From DFXE01 sp032054765 (lineage in GTDB: Bacteria; Bacteroidota; Bacteroidia; Bacteroidales; Tannerellaceae): DNA of 64,000 bases. Below the pieces are notes generated by a model. The model made no database searches. It worked only from the letters and a program-made list of their open reading frames with translations, and was not told where the DNA came from. The stretch covers positions 471,192 through 535,191 of the forward strand of contig DAMBSC010000001.1 in the NCBI GenBank assembly GCA_032054765.1, in the 5' to 3' direction. Of this stretch, positions 17,448 through 26,225 are shown one piece after another. The position numbers were made by a program, and so were the translations under genes. Each line of letters begins with the position of its first letter. The stretch's first letter is position 1.

Positions 17448-18719
17448 ATGCAGGCGATTAGTATTTGGGTTAATGAATTATTATTAGATATAGGATTAAC
17501 GAAAGAAACAGCAGATTTACTTGATAATTTTATTATTCTTTTTTTCATTTTTATTCTGGCATTTGTAGTTAATTATATTTTAAGGACGTTAGTGCTGGGG
17601 GCTTTTACTCGTCTGGCTAAAAGGACAAAGAATACTTGGGACGACTTGATTGTTGAGAAGAAGATCATTAATAAATTAGTCCATATTGTACCTGCTATCA
17701 TTATCTATGCTTTACTTCCTGTAGCTTTCACGAAGACTGAAAATCCGGAGCTGCTTGATTTTCTGGAAAGAATGTGTCAGATATATATGATTGCGGTTAT
17801 TCTCCGTTTTATTAATTCTTTACTGAATCTTATTTCAGAGATTTTTTATCGTAAAGCAGAACTGAAAAACAAGCCTTTGAAAGGCTTTATACAAGTCATT
17901 CAGATCATTCTTATTTTTATTGGAGTAATAATAATTATAGGGTTGTTTATCAATCAATCACCAACTAAACTGATAGCAGGTCTGGGTGCTTCTGCAGCTA
18001 TTTTATCATTGGTATTTAAAGATACATTGATGGGATTTGTTGCGGGAATCCAGCTGTCGGCTAATGATATGCTTCGTCCAGGTGATTGGATTACTATGCC
18101 TAAGTATGGGGCAGATGGTGATGTTATAGAAGTGACATTAAATACAGTTAAAGTTCGGAATTTTGATAAAACCATAACTACAATTCCTCCTTTTGCCCTT
18201 GTAAATGATTCTTTCCAAAACTGGCGGGGAATGACAGAGTCTGGAGGCAGACGGGTCAAACGCTCTGTGTATATTGATATGAACAGTGTAATATTTTGTA
18301 CTGAAGAAATGCTTGAAAAGTTTCGACATATTGCATTGATCAGAGATTATATTGATGGAAAAGAAGATGAGCTAAAAGAATACAATGAAACGCATCATAT
18401 TGATAATTCGGTTTTAGTAAATGGTAGACGCCAAACAAATTTGGGAATATTTCGTGCTTACCTTGAACGTTATTTAAAAAATCATCCGGATATTAGTAAG
18501 GATCTTACCTGTATGGTTCGTCATCTGCAACCAACGGACAAAGGAATTCCTATTGAACTTTATTTCTTTACTGCTACTACCAGCTGGATTCCTTATGAAA
18601 ATATCCAGGCAGATGTTTTTGACCATATTCTGGCAATTATACCTGAGTTTTATTTAAGTGTATTCCAAAATGTATCGGGAAAGGATCTCAGGAATGCAAC
18701 GGTTGTAAATACTTTATAG
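17448..18719 (+). CDS. MscS-family mechanosensitive channel, YbdG-like
   Basis: A 423-residue membrane protein with about five hydrophobic segments (28-50, 72-95, 105-125, 150-170, 175-195). The MscS pore/beta domain follows at about 170-270: LIAGLGASAAILSLVFKDTL, DMLRPGDWITM, NFDKTITTIPPFALVNDSF. The pore helix GLGASAAILSLVFKD and the beta-domain motif are diagnostic. Length and C-terminal region match E. coli YbdG (MscM) better than MscS. Role: release of solutes on hypo-osmotic shock. It is monocistronic, with its own -7 box. Confidence 0.9.
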   Translation: MQAISIWVNELLLDIGLTKETADLLDNFIILFFIFILAFVVNYILRTLVLGAFTRLAKRTKNTWDDLIVEKKIINKLVHIVPAIIIYALLPVAFTKTENPELLDFLERMCQIYMIAVILRFINSLLNLISEIFYRKAELKNKPLKGFIQVIQIILIFIGVIIIIGLFINQSPTKLIAGLGASAAILSLVFKDTLMGFVAGIQLSANDMLRPGDWITMPKYGADGDVIEVTLNTVKVRNFDKTITTIPPFALVNDSFQNWRGMTESGGRRVKRSVYIDMNSVIFCTEEMLEKFRHIALIRDYIDGKEDELKEYNETHHIDNSVLVNGRRQTNLGIFRAYLERYLKNHPDISKDLTCMVRHLQPTDKGIPIELYFFTATTSWIPYENIQADVFDHILAIIPEFYLSVFQNVSGKDLRNATVVNTL

Positions 18720-18740
18720 ATATTTTCTATCGGAAAATAT
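18720..18740. promoter_or_regulatory. Probable MarR operator upstream of marR-type gene
   Basis: Palindrome ATATTTTC-TATCG-GAAAATAT (18720-18740), followed by a half-site TTGGAAAATATTT up to 18758. It lies just upstream of the -7 box TATATTTG (18764-18771), where it would cover the -33 region. The same palindrome occurs at 19172-19196. Confidence 0.7.
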
Positions 18741-18763
18741 TATTATTGGAAAATATTTGTTTC

Positions 18764-18771
18764 TATATTTG
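18764..18771 (+). promoter_or_regulatory. -7 box of the MarR-family gene
   Basis: TATATTTG fits TAnnTTTG, 23 bases before the ATG at 18795; the operator palindrome ends 23 bases upstream of it. Confidence 0.5.
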
Positions 18772-18794
18772 TCATATTAATTAAAATTTATAAG

Positions 18795-19160
18795 ATGGAA
18801 TCTATTTGTGCACTTAAAGATATATACAAAGTACTATTTCGTTTTGAAAAGGATTTTTCAGAAAATAATTCTCTTACAATCAATGAAGCGGTATTACTTT
18901 GTGGTTTAAAAGAGGGTGATTCTAAAACAGCCGGCGAGATATGTGATTATATCGGACTGTCCAATTCTCGTGTATCCAAAGTGATCACTTCTGTAGAGAA
19001 GAAAGGGTTTATTCGTCGTGCTATCAGTAAGACAGATAAACGGCAAATGCTTTTTAAGCTTACATCTAAAGGGAAAGAAAAGATTCTTCAGATGCAAAAT
19101 ACAGACCTGAATATAAATGAACTTTACGATAAACTTACTGCATGTATAGATAATCCCTGA
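18795..19160 (+). CDS. MarR-family transcriptional regulator
   Basis: A 121-residue winged-helix regulator. KTAGEICDYIGLSNSRVSKVITSVEKKGFI (about residues 44-73) is the HTH recognition region, and RRAISKTDKRQMLFKLTSKG is the MarR wing. It is short for MarR, so the dimerisation helices are reduced. A palindrome (ATTTTC-TAT[C/T]G-GAAAAT) stands upstream of it and again between it and the next gene. It therefore probably represses itself and the CoA-disulfide-reductase fusion. One Cys in the HTH (EICDY) and one at residue 5 could sense thiol stress, which is speculative. Confidence 0.88.
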   Translation: MESICALKDIYKVLFRFEKDFSENNSLTINEAVLLCGLKEGDSKTAGEICDYIGLSNSRVSKVITSVEKKGFIRRAISKTDKRQMLFKLTSKGKEKILQMQNTDLNINELYDKLTACIDNP

Positions 19161-19171
19161 TTTTTTTATCT

Positions 19172-19196
19172 AAATATTTTCTATTGGAAAATATTT
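19172..19196. promoter_or_regulatory. Probable MarR operator upstream of the CoA-disulfide-reductase fusion gene
   Basis: Perfect palindrome AAATATTTTC-TATTG-GAAAATATTT (10-bp arms, 5-base centre) in the 56-base gap between the marR-type stop and the next ATG. It differs from the 18720-18740 site only at one centre base. Confidence 0.75.
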
Positions 19197-19216
19197 ATAG
19201 TAAAAACAAAACAAAT

Positions 19217-21652
19217 ATGAAATATTTAATTATAGGAGGAGTAGCCGGTGGTGCTACTGTAGCAGCCCGTCTTAGGAGGTTGGATGAAGAAGCCGAGATC
19301 ATCCTTTTCGAAAGAGGTGAATATGTATCGTATGCTAATTGTGGGTTGCCCTATTATATTGGTGATACCATTAATGATCGTAATAAACTGTTTGTGCAAA
19401 CTGTACAAGGTTTTATTAATCGTTTTAAAATAGATATACGTACCAGACAAGAAGTAACTTTTATCCATCTCCAAGAAAAGAAAGTAGAGGTTAGGAGGCT
19501 ATCTACCGGAGAGAGTTATATAGAAAAATATGATAAGTTGGTTCTCTCACCTGGAGCAGAACCTTTACGTCCTCCAATAAAAGGGATAGATAGTAAAATG
19601 ATATTTACTCTTCGTAATGTACCTGATACCGATGCCATAAAAGAATATGTCACAATTAATAAACCTAAACATGCCATTATTGTAGGTGGAGGATTTATTG
19701 GATTGGAAATGGCAGAGAATCTGCATAATCTAGGTATACAAGTTGCTGTTGTTGAGATGGCTAATCAGGTAATGGCTCCATTGGATTACTCCATGGCAGC
19801 GTTTGTACATCAACATCTGATAGAAAAGCAAGTAGAACTTATTCTGGAAGACGGAGTGAAAAGTTTTGAAGAAACAGATAAAGGTTTAGATGTTCATCTA
19901 CAAAGTGGAAAACGGCTTGAAACGGACATGGTCTTGCTTAGTATCGGTGTCAGACCTGAGATACTATTAGCAAAGCAGGCAGGGTTAATCATTGGTTCAT
20001 TAGGAGGTATTAAGGTAAATGAGTATATGCAGACTTCTGATCCTTCTGTTTATGCGTTGGGGGATGCAGTCGAAGTTACACACCTGGTAACAGGAAAACC
20101 AGCGTTAATTCCACTTGCTGGTCCAGCAAATAAACAGGGTAGAATAGTTGCCAACAACATAATATTAGGAAATAAAGATACTTATGCCGGTACATTAGGT
20201 AATTCCATTGCTAAAGTGTTTGACCTTACAGTTGCTGCTGCAGGTGCCAATGCTAAGTTATTGAAAAGAGAAAGAATTAATTATTTATCAGCTTATGTGC
20301 ATTCTGCTTCTCATGCAGGATATTATCCAGGGGCTGTTTTGTTGACAATTAAAATATTATTTTCACCTGATGACGGACGTCTCTTAGGGGGACAGGTAGT
20401 AGGATTTGATGGAGTGGATAAACGTATAGAAATGCTAGCTCAGGTGATACAGCGTAAAGGAACTGTGCAAGATTTGGTTGAATTGGAACAGGCCTATGCT
20501 CCTCCTTATTCTTCGGCTAAGGATCCGGTCAATATGGTTGGTTATGTAGCAGATAATATATTGAAAGGAAAAGTGCATACAATTCATTGGCGTGGAATAA
20601 CAGAACTGGAAAAAGATGCAATAATTGTAGATGTACGTACACCGGAAGAATATAATTTAGGAAATATCCCCGGAGCAATAAATATTCCTGTGGATGAGTT
20701 GCGGATACGTTTGACGGAATTACCGAAAGACAGACAGATTATAGTTAATTGTGCTATAGGTCTACGAGGCTATCTGGCATATCGTATCTTAAAACAAAAT
20801 GGTTATGCAGATGTAATGAATCTCTCAGGGGGATATAAGATCTGGTATACAGCAACAGCTGATTTAAAGAATACCCGTCCTTTATCTCATACTCCATCGA
20901 ATGAGTCAGGAGAGGAGGATCTCTCTGTGAATACTATAAAAATAGATGCTTGCGGTTTACAATGTCCTGGCCCTGTGCTACAACAGAAGAAGCATTATAA
21001 TGAAATGAGAGTAGGGGAACGCTTACTAATAACAGCTACTGATCAGGGATTTGCAAGAGATGTTTCATCGTGGTGTAATATGACGGGAGCGAAACTTTTA
21101 AACGTGGAAAATAAATCCGGTGTGATACATGCTACTATTGAAAAGGAGGATAAAAGTCTGGTCTGTAAAGAAATATCCAAAGGAGAAAATAAAACACTGA
21201 TTGTCTTTAGTGACGATTTGGATAAAGCATTGGCTTCATTTGTAATTGCCAATGGTGCAGCATCTACAGGAAAAAAAGTAACTATGTTTTTCACCTTCTG
21301 GGGATTGAACGTTATTAAGAAACAAAGGAAACCGTCTGTAAAGAAAGATATATTTGGCAAGATGTTTGGCTGGATGCTTCCGTCGTATAGTGGTAAACTG
21401 AAATTATCTAAATTGAACATGGGGGGTATGGGAAGTACCATGATGCGGCATATTATGAAAAAGAAACATATAGATAGTCTAGAAAGTCTGATTAATCAAG
21501 CCATTGAAAATGGTGTAGAAATGATTGCTTGTACCATGAGTATGGATGTAATGGGAGTCAAAGAAGAAGAATTACTAGACCATGTCTCTCTGGGAGGAGT
21601 GGCCTCTTATCTTGAGAAGGCGGAGGATGCCAATGTGAATCTCTTTATATAA
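19217..21652 (+). CDS. CoA-disulfide reductase-rhodanese-TusA-DsrE four-domain fusion
   Basis: An 811-residue flavoprotein read from ATG 19217; the upstream TTG at 19184 lies inside the operator and is rejected. Domains: FAD/NAD(P)H pyridine-nucleotide-disulfide reductase (about 1-445; FAD motif GGVAGGATVAARLRR, active Cys42 in SYANCGLPYY); rhodanese (about 455-555, Cys512 in NCAIGLRG); TusA/SirA-like (about 570-645, Cys583 in CGLQCPGPV); DsrE-like (about 655-811, Cys772 in MIACTMSMD). All four active cysteines are present. It likely reduces CoA or protein persulfides and relays sulfane sulfur. It is probably controlled by the adjacent MarR. Confidence 0.92.
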   Translation: MKYLIIGGVAGGATVAARLRRLDEEAEIILFERGEYVSYANCGLPYYIGDTINDRNKLFVQTVQGFINRFKIDIRTRQEVTFIHLQEKKVEVRRLSTGESYIEKYDKLVLSPGAEPLRPPIKGIDSKMIFTLRNVPDTDAIKEYVTINKPKHAIIVGGGFIGLEMAENLHNLGIQVAVVEMANQVMAPLDYSMAAFVHQHLIEKQVELILEDGVKSFEETDKGLDVHLQSGKRLETDMVLLSIGVRPEILLAKQAGLIIGSLGGIKVNEYMQTSDPSVYALGDAVEVTHLVTGKPALIPLAGPANKQGRIVANNIILGNKDTYAGTLGNSIAKVFDLTVAAAGANAKLLKRERINYLSAYVHSASHAGYYPGAVLLTIKILFSPDDGRLLGGQVVGFDGVDKRIEMLAQVIQRKGTVQDLVELEQAYAPPYSSAKDPVNMVGYVADNILKGKVHTIHWRGITELEKDAIIVDVRTPEEYNLGNIPGAINIPVDELRIRLTELPKDRQIIVNCAIGLRGYLAYRILKQNGYADVMNLSGGYKIWYTATADLKNTRPLSHTPSNESGEEDLSVNTIKIDACGLQCPGPVLQQKKHYNEMRVGERLLITATDQGFARDVSSWCNMTGAKLLNVENKSGVIHATIEKEDKSLVCKEISKGENKTLIVFSDDLDKALASFVIANGAASTGKKVTMFFTFWGLNVIKKQRKPSVKKDIFGKMFGWMLPSYSGKLKLSKLNMGGMGSTMMRHIMKKKHIDSLESLINQAIENGVEMIACTMSMDVMGVKEEELLDHVSLGGVASYLEKAEDANVNLFI

Positions 21653-21654
21653 AA

Positions 21655-22899
21655 CTATTCAAATCGGATGCTCTTTGCCGGTTCGATTTTTGAAATTAAT
21701 TGAGCCGGTGCAAGCATCATTAGCATAGAAGCCAATAATGTGCCGATATTTAACAAAAGGAAAGATTGAATACTTAAGTCTATTGGAACTGCATCCAGGT
21801 AATAAGTACTCGGGTCGAGTTTTACAATTTGGAAATAAGATTGGATCAGGCATATTCCTACACCTATAATATTACCCCAGATCATGCCCTTTCCGATAAG
21901 GAAGAAAGAAATGTATAGGAATATTTTGCGGATACTCGCATTATTCTCTCCTAACGCTTTTAGTATTCCTATCATGTTGGTACGTTCAAGAATAATAATA
22001 AGTAAACCGGAAATCATAGTAAAACCAGCAACAGCCAACATTAATATAAGGATGACAATTACATTCGTATCCAATATATCGAGCCAGCTAAAAATCATCG
22101 GATTTATGTCCTTAACTGAACGTACATAAAATGCATTTCCCTTTCGGTCATGTTTTTCCGCCATATCAAAGAATAAATCTTCTGCAATAGGCTCAAGATT
22201 ACTATAATCGTCAACTATTAGTTCAAGACCGCTTACCTCATCTTTATCCCATCTGTTCAGACGACGAATCTGTTTGATGTCAGCAATAATAAATAATTTA
22301 TCGTAGTCCAGAAAACCGGTTTCATAAATTCCTGAAATTGTAAATTTACGTACACTGATATCTTCCTGTACAAAATAAGTCAAAAATGATTCACCAACAT
22401 TCAGTCCGACAATATTCGATAGAGAACGGGATATAATAACATCGTTGGATATCTTCTCCGGATCTATAGTAAATAATTTGCCCTCTTTTAGATTTTTCTG
22501 GAAGAAAGACCAGTCGAAATGCTCATCAATACCTTTCAGGATAATCCCTTGAAAGTCATTGTCAGTCTTTAATATTCCGGGTTTTGTTGCAAATGTTTCT
22601 ACATGTTTAATACCCGGGTAAACTTGAAGTATTTTTAAGAGTGTATCACTAATCGCAATAGGTGATGTCTCATATGAAGTGTTACTATCAAAGTTGGTTA
22701 TTTGTATATGAGAGCCGAAACCAATTACTTTATTTCTTACTTCTTTTTTAAAACCTACAATAATAGCAACTGAAAGTATCATAACTGCTAATCCCAAAGC
22801 TATACCAACCATAGCAATACGAACAGCCGGAGGCGTAACTTGACGATCACCCTCTTTACTGAAATGAATTCTTTTTGCTATGAATAACTCGAAATTCAA
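21655..22899 (-). CDS. FtsX/LolE-family ABC transporter permease
   Basis: A 414-residue membrane protein with an N-terminal segment (about 28-50), a periplasmic MacB-PCD-like domain (about 55-265) and three C-terminal segments (about 270-300, 325-350, 375-400), the FtsX topology. FIAKRIHFSK...VRIAMVGIALGLAVMILSVAI matches the LolC/LolE start. Role: probable lipoprotein release from the inner membrane. No ATPase gene is adjacent. Its start overlaps the aminotransferase stop by four bases, an unrelated-function pairing that implies shared transcription. Confidence 0.85.
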   Translation of the reverse strand: MNFELFIAKRIHFSKEGDRQVTPPAVRIAMVGIALGLAVMILSVAIIVGFKKEVRNKVIGFGSHIQITNFDSNTSYETSPIAISDTLLKILQVYPGIKHVETFATKPGILKTDNDFQGIILKGIDEHFDWSFFQKNLKEGKLFTIDPEKISNDVIISRSLSNIVGLNVGESFLTYFVQEDISVRKFTISGIYETGFLDYDKLFIIADIKQIRRLNRWDKDEVSGLELIVDDYSNLEPIAEDLFFDMAEKHDRKGNAFYVRSVKDINPMIFSWLDILDTNVIVILILMLAVAGFTMISGLLIIILERTNMIGILKALGENNASIRKIFLYISFFLIGKGMIWGNIIGVGICLIQSYFQIVKLDPSTYYLDAVPIDLSIQSFLLLNIGTLLASMLMMLAPAQLISKIEPAKSIRFE

Positions 22900-24095
22900 A
22901 CTATACGTCCGGGATATGCTTCCAGTGCCTTTTCAAGCACAATCAAAGCTTTTTCTAAATCTTCTTTTTTCAATACATAGGCAATACGTACCTGGTCTTT
23001 TCCTATATCTGGAGTAGTATAAAAGCCCGAAGCAGGTGCCATCATCACCGTTTGTCCTTCATAATTAAACTCACTTAAACACCAGGCACAGAACTTATCT
23101 GAATCATCTACTGGTAGTTGGGCAACTGTATAAAAAGCGCCCATTGGGGTAGGAGAGTAACAACCGGAAATGCGGTTCAGTCCTTCTATAAGGAAGTCGC
23201 GTCGTTGTACATATTCGTTAAATACACTATCCATATAGGAAGCGGGTGTGTCAAGTGATGCTTCTGCGACAATCTGCCCTAACAAGGGTGGACTTAAACG
23301 AGCCTGACACCATTTCATTACATTTTCTCTTACCTGTTTATTCTTGGTTATAATGGCTCCGATACGTATACCACATTCGCTGTAACGTTTAGAGACAGAA
23401 TCTACTAATACAACATTATTTTCTATTCCTACCAAATGGAAAGAAGAAATATAAGGTACATCTGTATAACAAAACTCGCGATATACTTCGTCAGAGAAAA
23501 GGAATAGGTCATACTTCTTTACCAGATCTCGTATCTGATTCATCTCCTCTTGCGTGTAAAGATATCCGGTTGGATTATTTGGATTACAGATAAGAATAGC
23601 TTTTGTGCGAGGAGTAATCAGTTCTTCAAATTTCTCTATGGAAGGTAATGCGAAACCATCTTCAATGTGGGAAGGTATCGTTTTAATCACAGCACCACTG
23701 GAAATAGCAAATGCCATATAATTGGCATAAGCCGGTTCAGGGACAATAATCTCATCCCCCGGGTCGAGACACGCCATAAAAGAAAACAGCACTGCTTCGG
23801 AACCACCGGTGGTGACAATTATATCTTCTACATTTACTTGTATGTTAAAGGTTGCATAGTAGTGAACTAATTTCTGACGAAAACTAAGAATCCCTTCACT
23901 TGGAGAATATTCCAATACTTTACGATCGATATGCTTTAATGCTTCCATCGCGACTTCAGGAGTAGGCAAATCGGGCTGACCGATATTTAGGTGATATACT
24001 TTGACACCTTTTGCTTTTGCCTGATTGGCAAGCGGAACAAGCTTACGAATTGGTGAAGCCGGCATATTGACTCCACGTTGTGAAATACTGGGCAT
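22896..24095 (-). CDS. Class I/II pyridoxal-phosphate aminotransferase
   Basis: A 399-residue fold-type I aminotransferase. It shows NIGQPDLPTPE near the N-terminus, TTGGSEAVLFSF (PLP phosphate binding), ICNPNNPTGYLY, SDEVYREFCY, the Schiff-base lysine in VDSVSKRYSECGIRIG (about residue 236) and a late arginine in DQVRIAYV for carboxylate binding. Family Ialpha, like aspartate or aromatic aminotransferases; exact substrate uncertain. A TATATTTG -7 box is at 24144-24151. The gene precedes and overlaps the permease. Confidence 0.92.
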   Translation of the reverse strand: MPSISQRGVNMPASPIRKLVPLANQAKAKGVKVYHLNIGQPDLPTPEVAMEALKHIDRKVLEYSPSEGILSFRQKLVHYYATFNIQVNVEDIIVTTGGSEAVLFSFMACLDPGDEIIVPEPAYANYMAFAISSGAVIKTIPSHIEDGFALPSIEKFEELITPRTKAILICNPNNPTGYLYTQEEMNQIRDLVKKYDLFLFSDEVYREFCYTDVPYISSFHLVGIENNVVLVDSVSKRYSECGIRIGAIITKNKQVRENVMKWCQARLSPPLLGQIVAEASLDTPASYMDSVFNEYVQRRDFLIEGLNRISGCYSPTPMGAFYTVAQLPVDDSDKFCAWCLSEFNYEGQTVMMAPASGFYTTPDIGKDQVRIAYVLKKEDLEKALIVLEKALEAYPGRIV

Positions 24096-24143
24096 TCTGT
24101 ATAAATTTGTAATTAAAAAAATCTATTTGATTGAAAAATGCCA

Positions 24144-24151
24144 CAAATATA
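24144..24151 (-). promoter_or_regulatory. -7 box of the aminotransferase-permease promoter
   Basis: TATATTTG on the minus strand fits TAnnTTTG, 48 bases upstream of the aminotransferase ATG. A long inverted repeat (24153-24232) begins immediately upstream of it. Confidence 0.55.
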
Positions 24152-24152
24152 G

Positions 24153-24232
24153 TAATTAACGATTAATGATGAACATTTAACGATTAAATGTTTATGGTTA
24201 TTCATTAAACGTTCATCATTAATCGTTAATTA
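24153..24232. repeat. 22-bp inverted repeat made of TTAACGA/TTAATGA heptads
   Basis: TAATTAACGATTAATGATGAAC (24153-24174, shown as key pattern TTAACGA-TTAATGA) is perfectly complementary to 24211-24232. The 36-base centre includes a smaller palindrome, CATTTAACGATTAAATG (24174-24190). It fills the gap between yitT and the aminotransferase gene, and one arm reaches into the yitT stop codon. Confidence 0.88.
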
Positions 24233-25129
24233 TATTCCCGGAGGAGGTGAATCTTTGCTGGCGTGCATGGTAGAAACAAATGCATTTGGGTCTATTAGCT
24301 TTACTTCATTCTTTAAGCGGGGAAGGTCTTTACGCTCGGCAATAGTGAAGATAATTTCTTTCTCTTTACCTTCGTACATTCCACGTCCGTGTAGAAAAGT
24401 CCCTTTCATTCCCATTTTATTAACAATAATATCTTTTATCTCTTGTGTTTTCTTTGAAACAATAAAGACGGCTCGGTTGGGATTTTCTGTCTGAAACATC
24501 TCTACAACTTTCCCATATACAAATATGGTAAACCACGAATACAACGGAACCGCCCAGTCTTGAAATACCAGTAACCCAAGCATAACAACAATTGAATCGA
24601 GAATAATTATCATATTACTTACTTTCAAATTATTGTTATTTGCCAATACCCTTGCTAATACATCCGTACCTGCACTGGTACTTTTTGCTTTAAAAATGCA
24701 GGTTACTCCTAGCCCCAATATAGCTCCACCATAAAAACAGGCGATAAAACGATCGTTTTCTACCAACGGCTTGTCTCCTAAAATAAATGAAAGTGTATCG
24801 GTGAAGACAGAAATAAGCAAAAATGTTACGATTGTTTTCGGACCTGAAGAAAGCCCAAGCTTCTTTATTGCCAAAATCAATAAAGGTATATTGAAACAGA
24901 GTGCGGTAGCTCCCATTGGTAACCCGTCCGGAAAGAAAGAGAAGACTCCTTTTGTAACATGATGAATCACAATAGAAACTCCGTATACGCCGCCCGGTAC
25001 AATCTTATATGGAGCAAGAAATACGACATAACTTAAGGCTTGTAAAAAAGCACCTACAACTATAAATGTATAGTCCGCTATGTTTTCTCTTAGCGTAGCT
25101 TTGGCTGGAAAAAGTTGTTTTTTTGTCAT
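24230..25129 (-). CDS. YitT-family membrane protein (DUF161 + DUF2179)
   Basis: A 299-residue protein with five to six hydrophobic segments (about 20-215) and a C-terminal soluble DUF2179 domain (about 225-290, FIVSKKTQEIKDIIVNKMGMKGTFLHGRGMY...). GGVYGVSIVIHH and STSAGTDVLARVLANN are typical YitT motifs. Transport or signalling role is unproven for the family. It lies 17 bases downstream of the phosphatase gene. Its stop codon is part of the heptad inverted repeat. Confidence 0.88.
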   Translation of the reverse strand: MTKKQLFPAKATLRENIADYTFIVVGAFLQALSYVVFLAPYKIVPGGVYGVSIVIHHVTKGVFSFFPDGLPMGATALCFNIPLLILAIKKLGLSSGPKTIVTFLLISVFTDTLSFILGDKPLVENDRFIACFYGGAILGLGVTCIFKAKSTSAGTDVLARVLANNNNLKVSNMIIILDSIVVMLGLLVFQDWAVPLYSWFTIFVYGKVVEMFQTENPNRAVFIVSKKTQEIKDIIVNKMGMKGTFLHGRGMYEGKEKEIIFTIAERKDLPRLKNEVKLIDPNAFVSTMHASKDSPPPGI

Positions 25130-25146
25130 GACGTATTATTACCTAT

Positions 25147-26130
25147 TTATTTTTTGCTCAGACCTTCAGGGAATGTTACCTTTTGTATTGTACGATCACC
25201 TTTGAGGCGTATCCATGTGTCGAAAGAACGTTCTCCTTCTTTCATTACAATAACACGGGCTCCATTTTCCATATTAGTATAGGTTGTTTTGCTTCCTGAG
25301 AACCGTCCATATGTTAATGCGATACCGTATAGATTTGCAATATAATCGTTATCATGGTCATGTCCTACAAAAGTACCCATCACATCACCGGCTTCAAGCA
25401 TTGCTGTGAACATCCCTGTATTGATTTTAGGATTGCATTCGTCTTCCAGGCGGGTACCGGTAGCTATTGTATTGTATGCCTGATTGTATTCTGGTAATGC
25501 AATATGGAAAAAAGCCAAAGCGGGGAGAGGTTTCCCTTTATTCGCTTTTGTGAAAGCAAAACTCTGCTGGAGGTACCAGTTTACCTGATCATGGCCAAAC
25601 CAACCATACCCTTTTACTCCTTTTATTGTACTATAGGCATTCGAATCCATACAGTAAAGAACTGCTGCAATATTATTATTAGAGGATGTTTTTATCGGCA
25701 GTGTATAATTCCCGAAACCTTTTACATTTTCAACTTGATCAACAAAAAGGCAGCCCGGATAAGCCGCAACTAATTTGGATAAAGTAGCCCTATTCAGATC
25801 TTTTTCGTCATCATGATTGCCGAAGCTAACAGCAAATGGAATATTTCTTTTAATAATCGGATCAGTAACCATATCCCATCCTTTTTTTACCGGCGCTTCT
25901 GTTACAATATCGCCTGTTAGAACAACCAAGTCCGGTTTTTCTGCATCCAGCACTTCATTTATCATCTGAATTGAGATCTGTGTTTCGGGATTTGAAGGAC
26001 AAGCATGAATATCTGTAAACTGAACAATCTTAAATGAACGGTTTGCATTAAATTTTAAATCCTGAGCATTGATGCTTAGCAAAGAAGTGACAACAAATAA
26101 TAGAATAAAATGGATTGATTTTGTCTTCAT
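25147..26130 (-). CDS. Exported calcineurin-like metallophosphatase
   Basis: A 327-residue protein with a signal peptide (cleavage near SINAQ). The metallophosphoesterase motifs are complete: FTDIHACP (DxH), LTGDIVTE (GDxx), FGNHDDEK (GNHD), AFFHIALPEY (H) and GHDHDNDY (GHxH-like). The arrangement resembles purple-acid-phosphatase-like Dcr2/PhoD-type periplasmic enzymes of Bacteroides. Likely substrates are phosphomonoesters or phosphodiesters; which cannot be told. It is followed closely by yitT. Confidence 0.9.
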   Translation of the reverse strand: MKTKSIHFILLFVVTSLLSINAQDLKFNANRSFKIVQFTDIHACPSNPETQISIQMINEVLDAEKPDLVVLTGDIVTEAPVKKGWDMVTDPIIKRNIPFAVSFGNHDDEKDLNRATLSKLVAAYPGCLFVDQVENVKGFGNYTLPIKTSSNNNIAAVLYCMDSNAYSTIKGVKGYGWFGHDQVNWYLQQSFAFTKANKGKPLPALAFFHIALPEYNQAYNTIATGTRLEDECNPKINTGMFTAMLEAGDVMGTFVGHDHDNDYIANLYGIALTYGRFSGSKTTYTNMENGARVIVMKEGERSFDTWIRLKGDRTIQKVTFPEGLSKK

Positions 26131-26225
26131 GGTTTAATATTGTTATTAAATTTTTATTTAGATACAAAGATAATTTTATTTATTATATCAAAAAGGGTAT
26201 AAACCACTTCTCCACAATTATGGAC

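Noticed and set aside
19184..19216. Upstream TTG start for the CoA-disulfide reductase
   Set aside because: The region is the operator palindrome; ATG 19217 opens directly into the FAD-binding strand MKYLIIGGVAGG.
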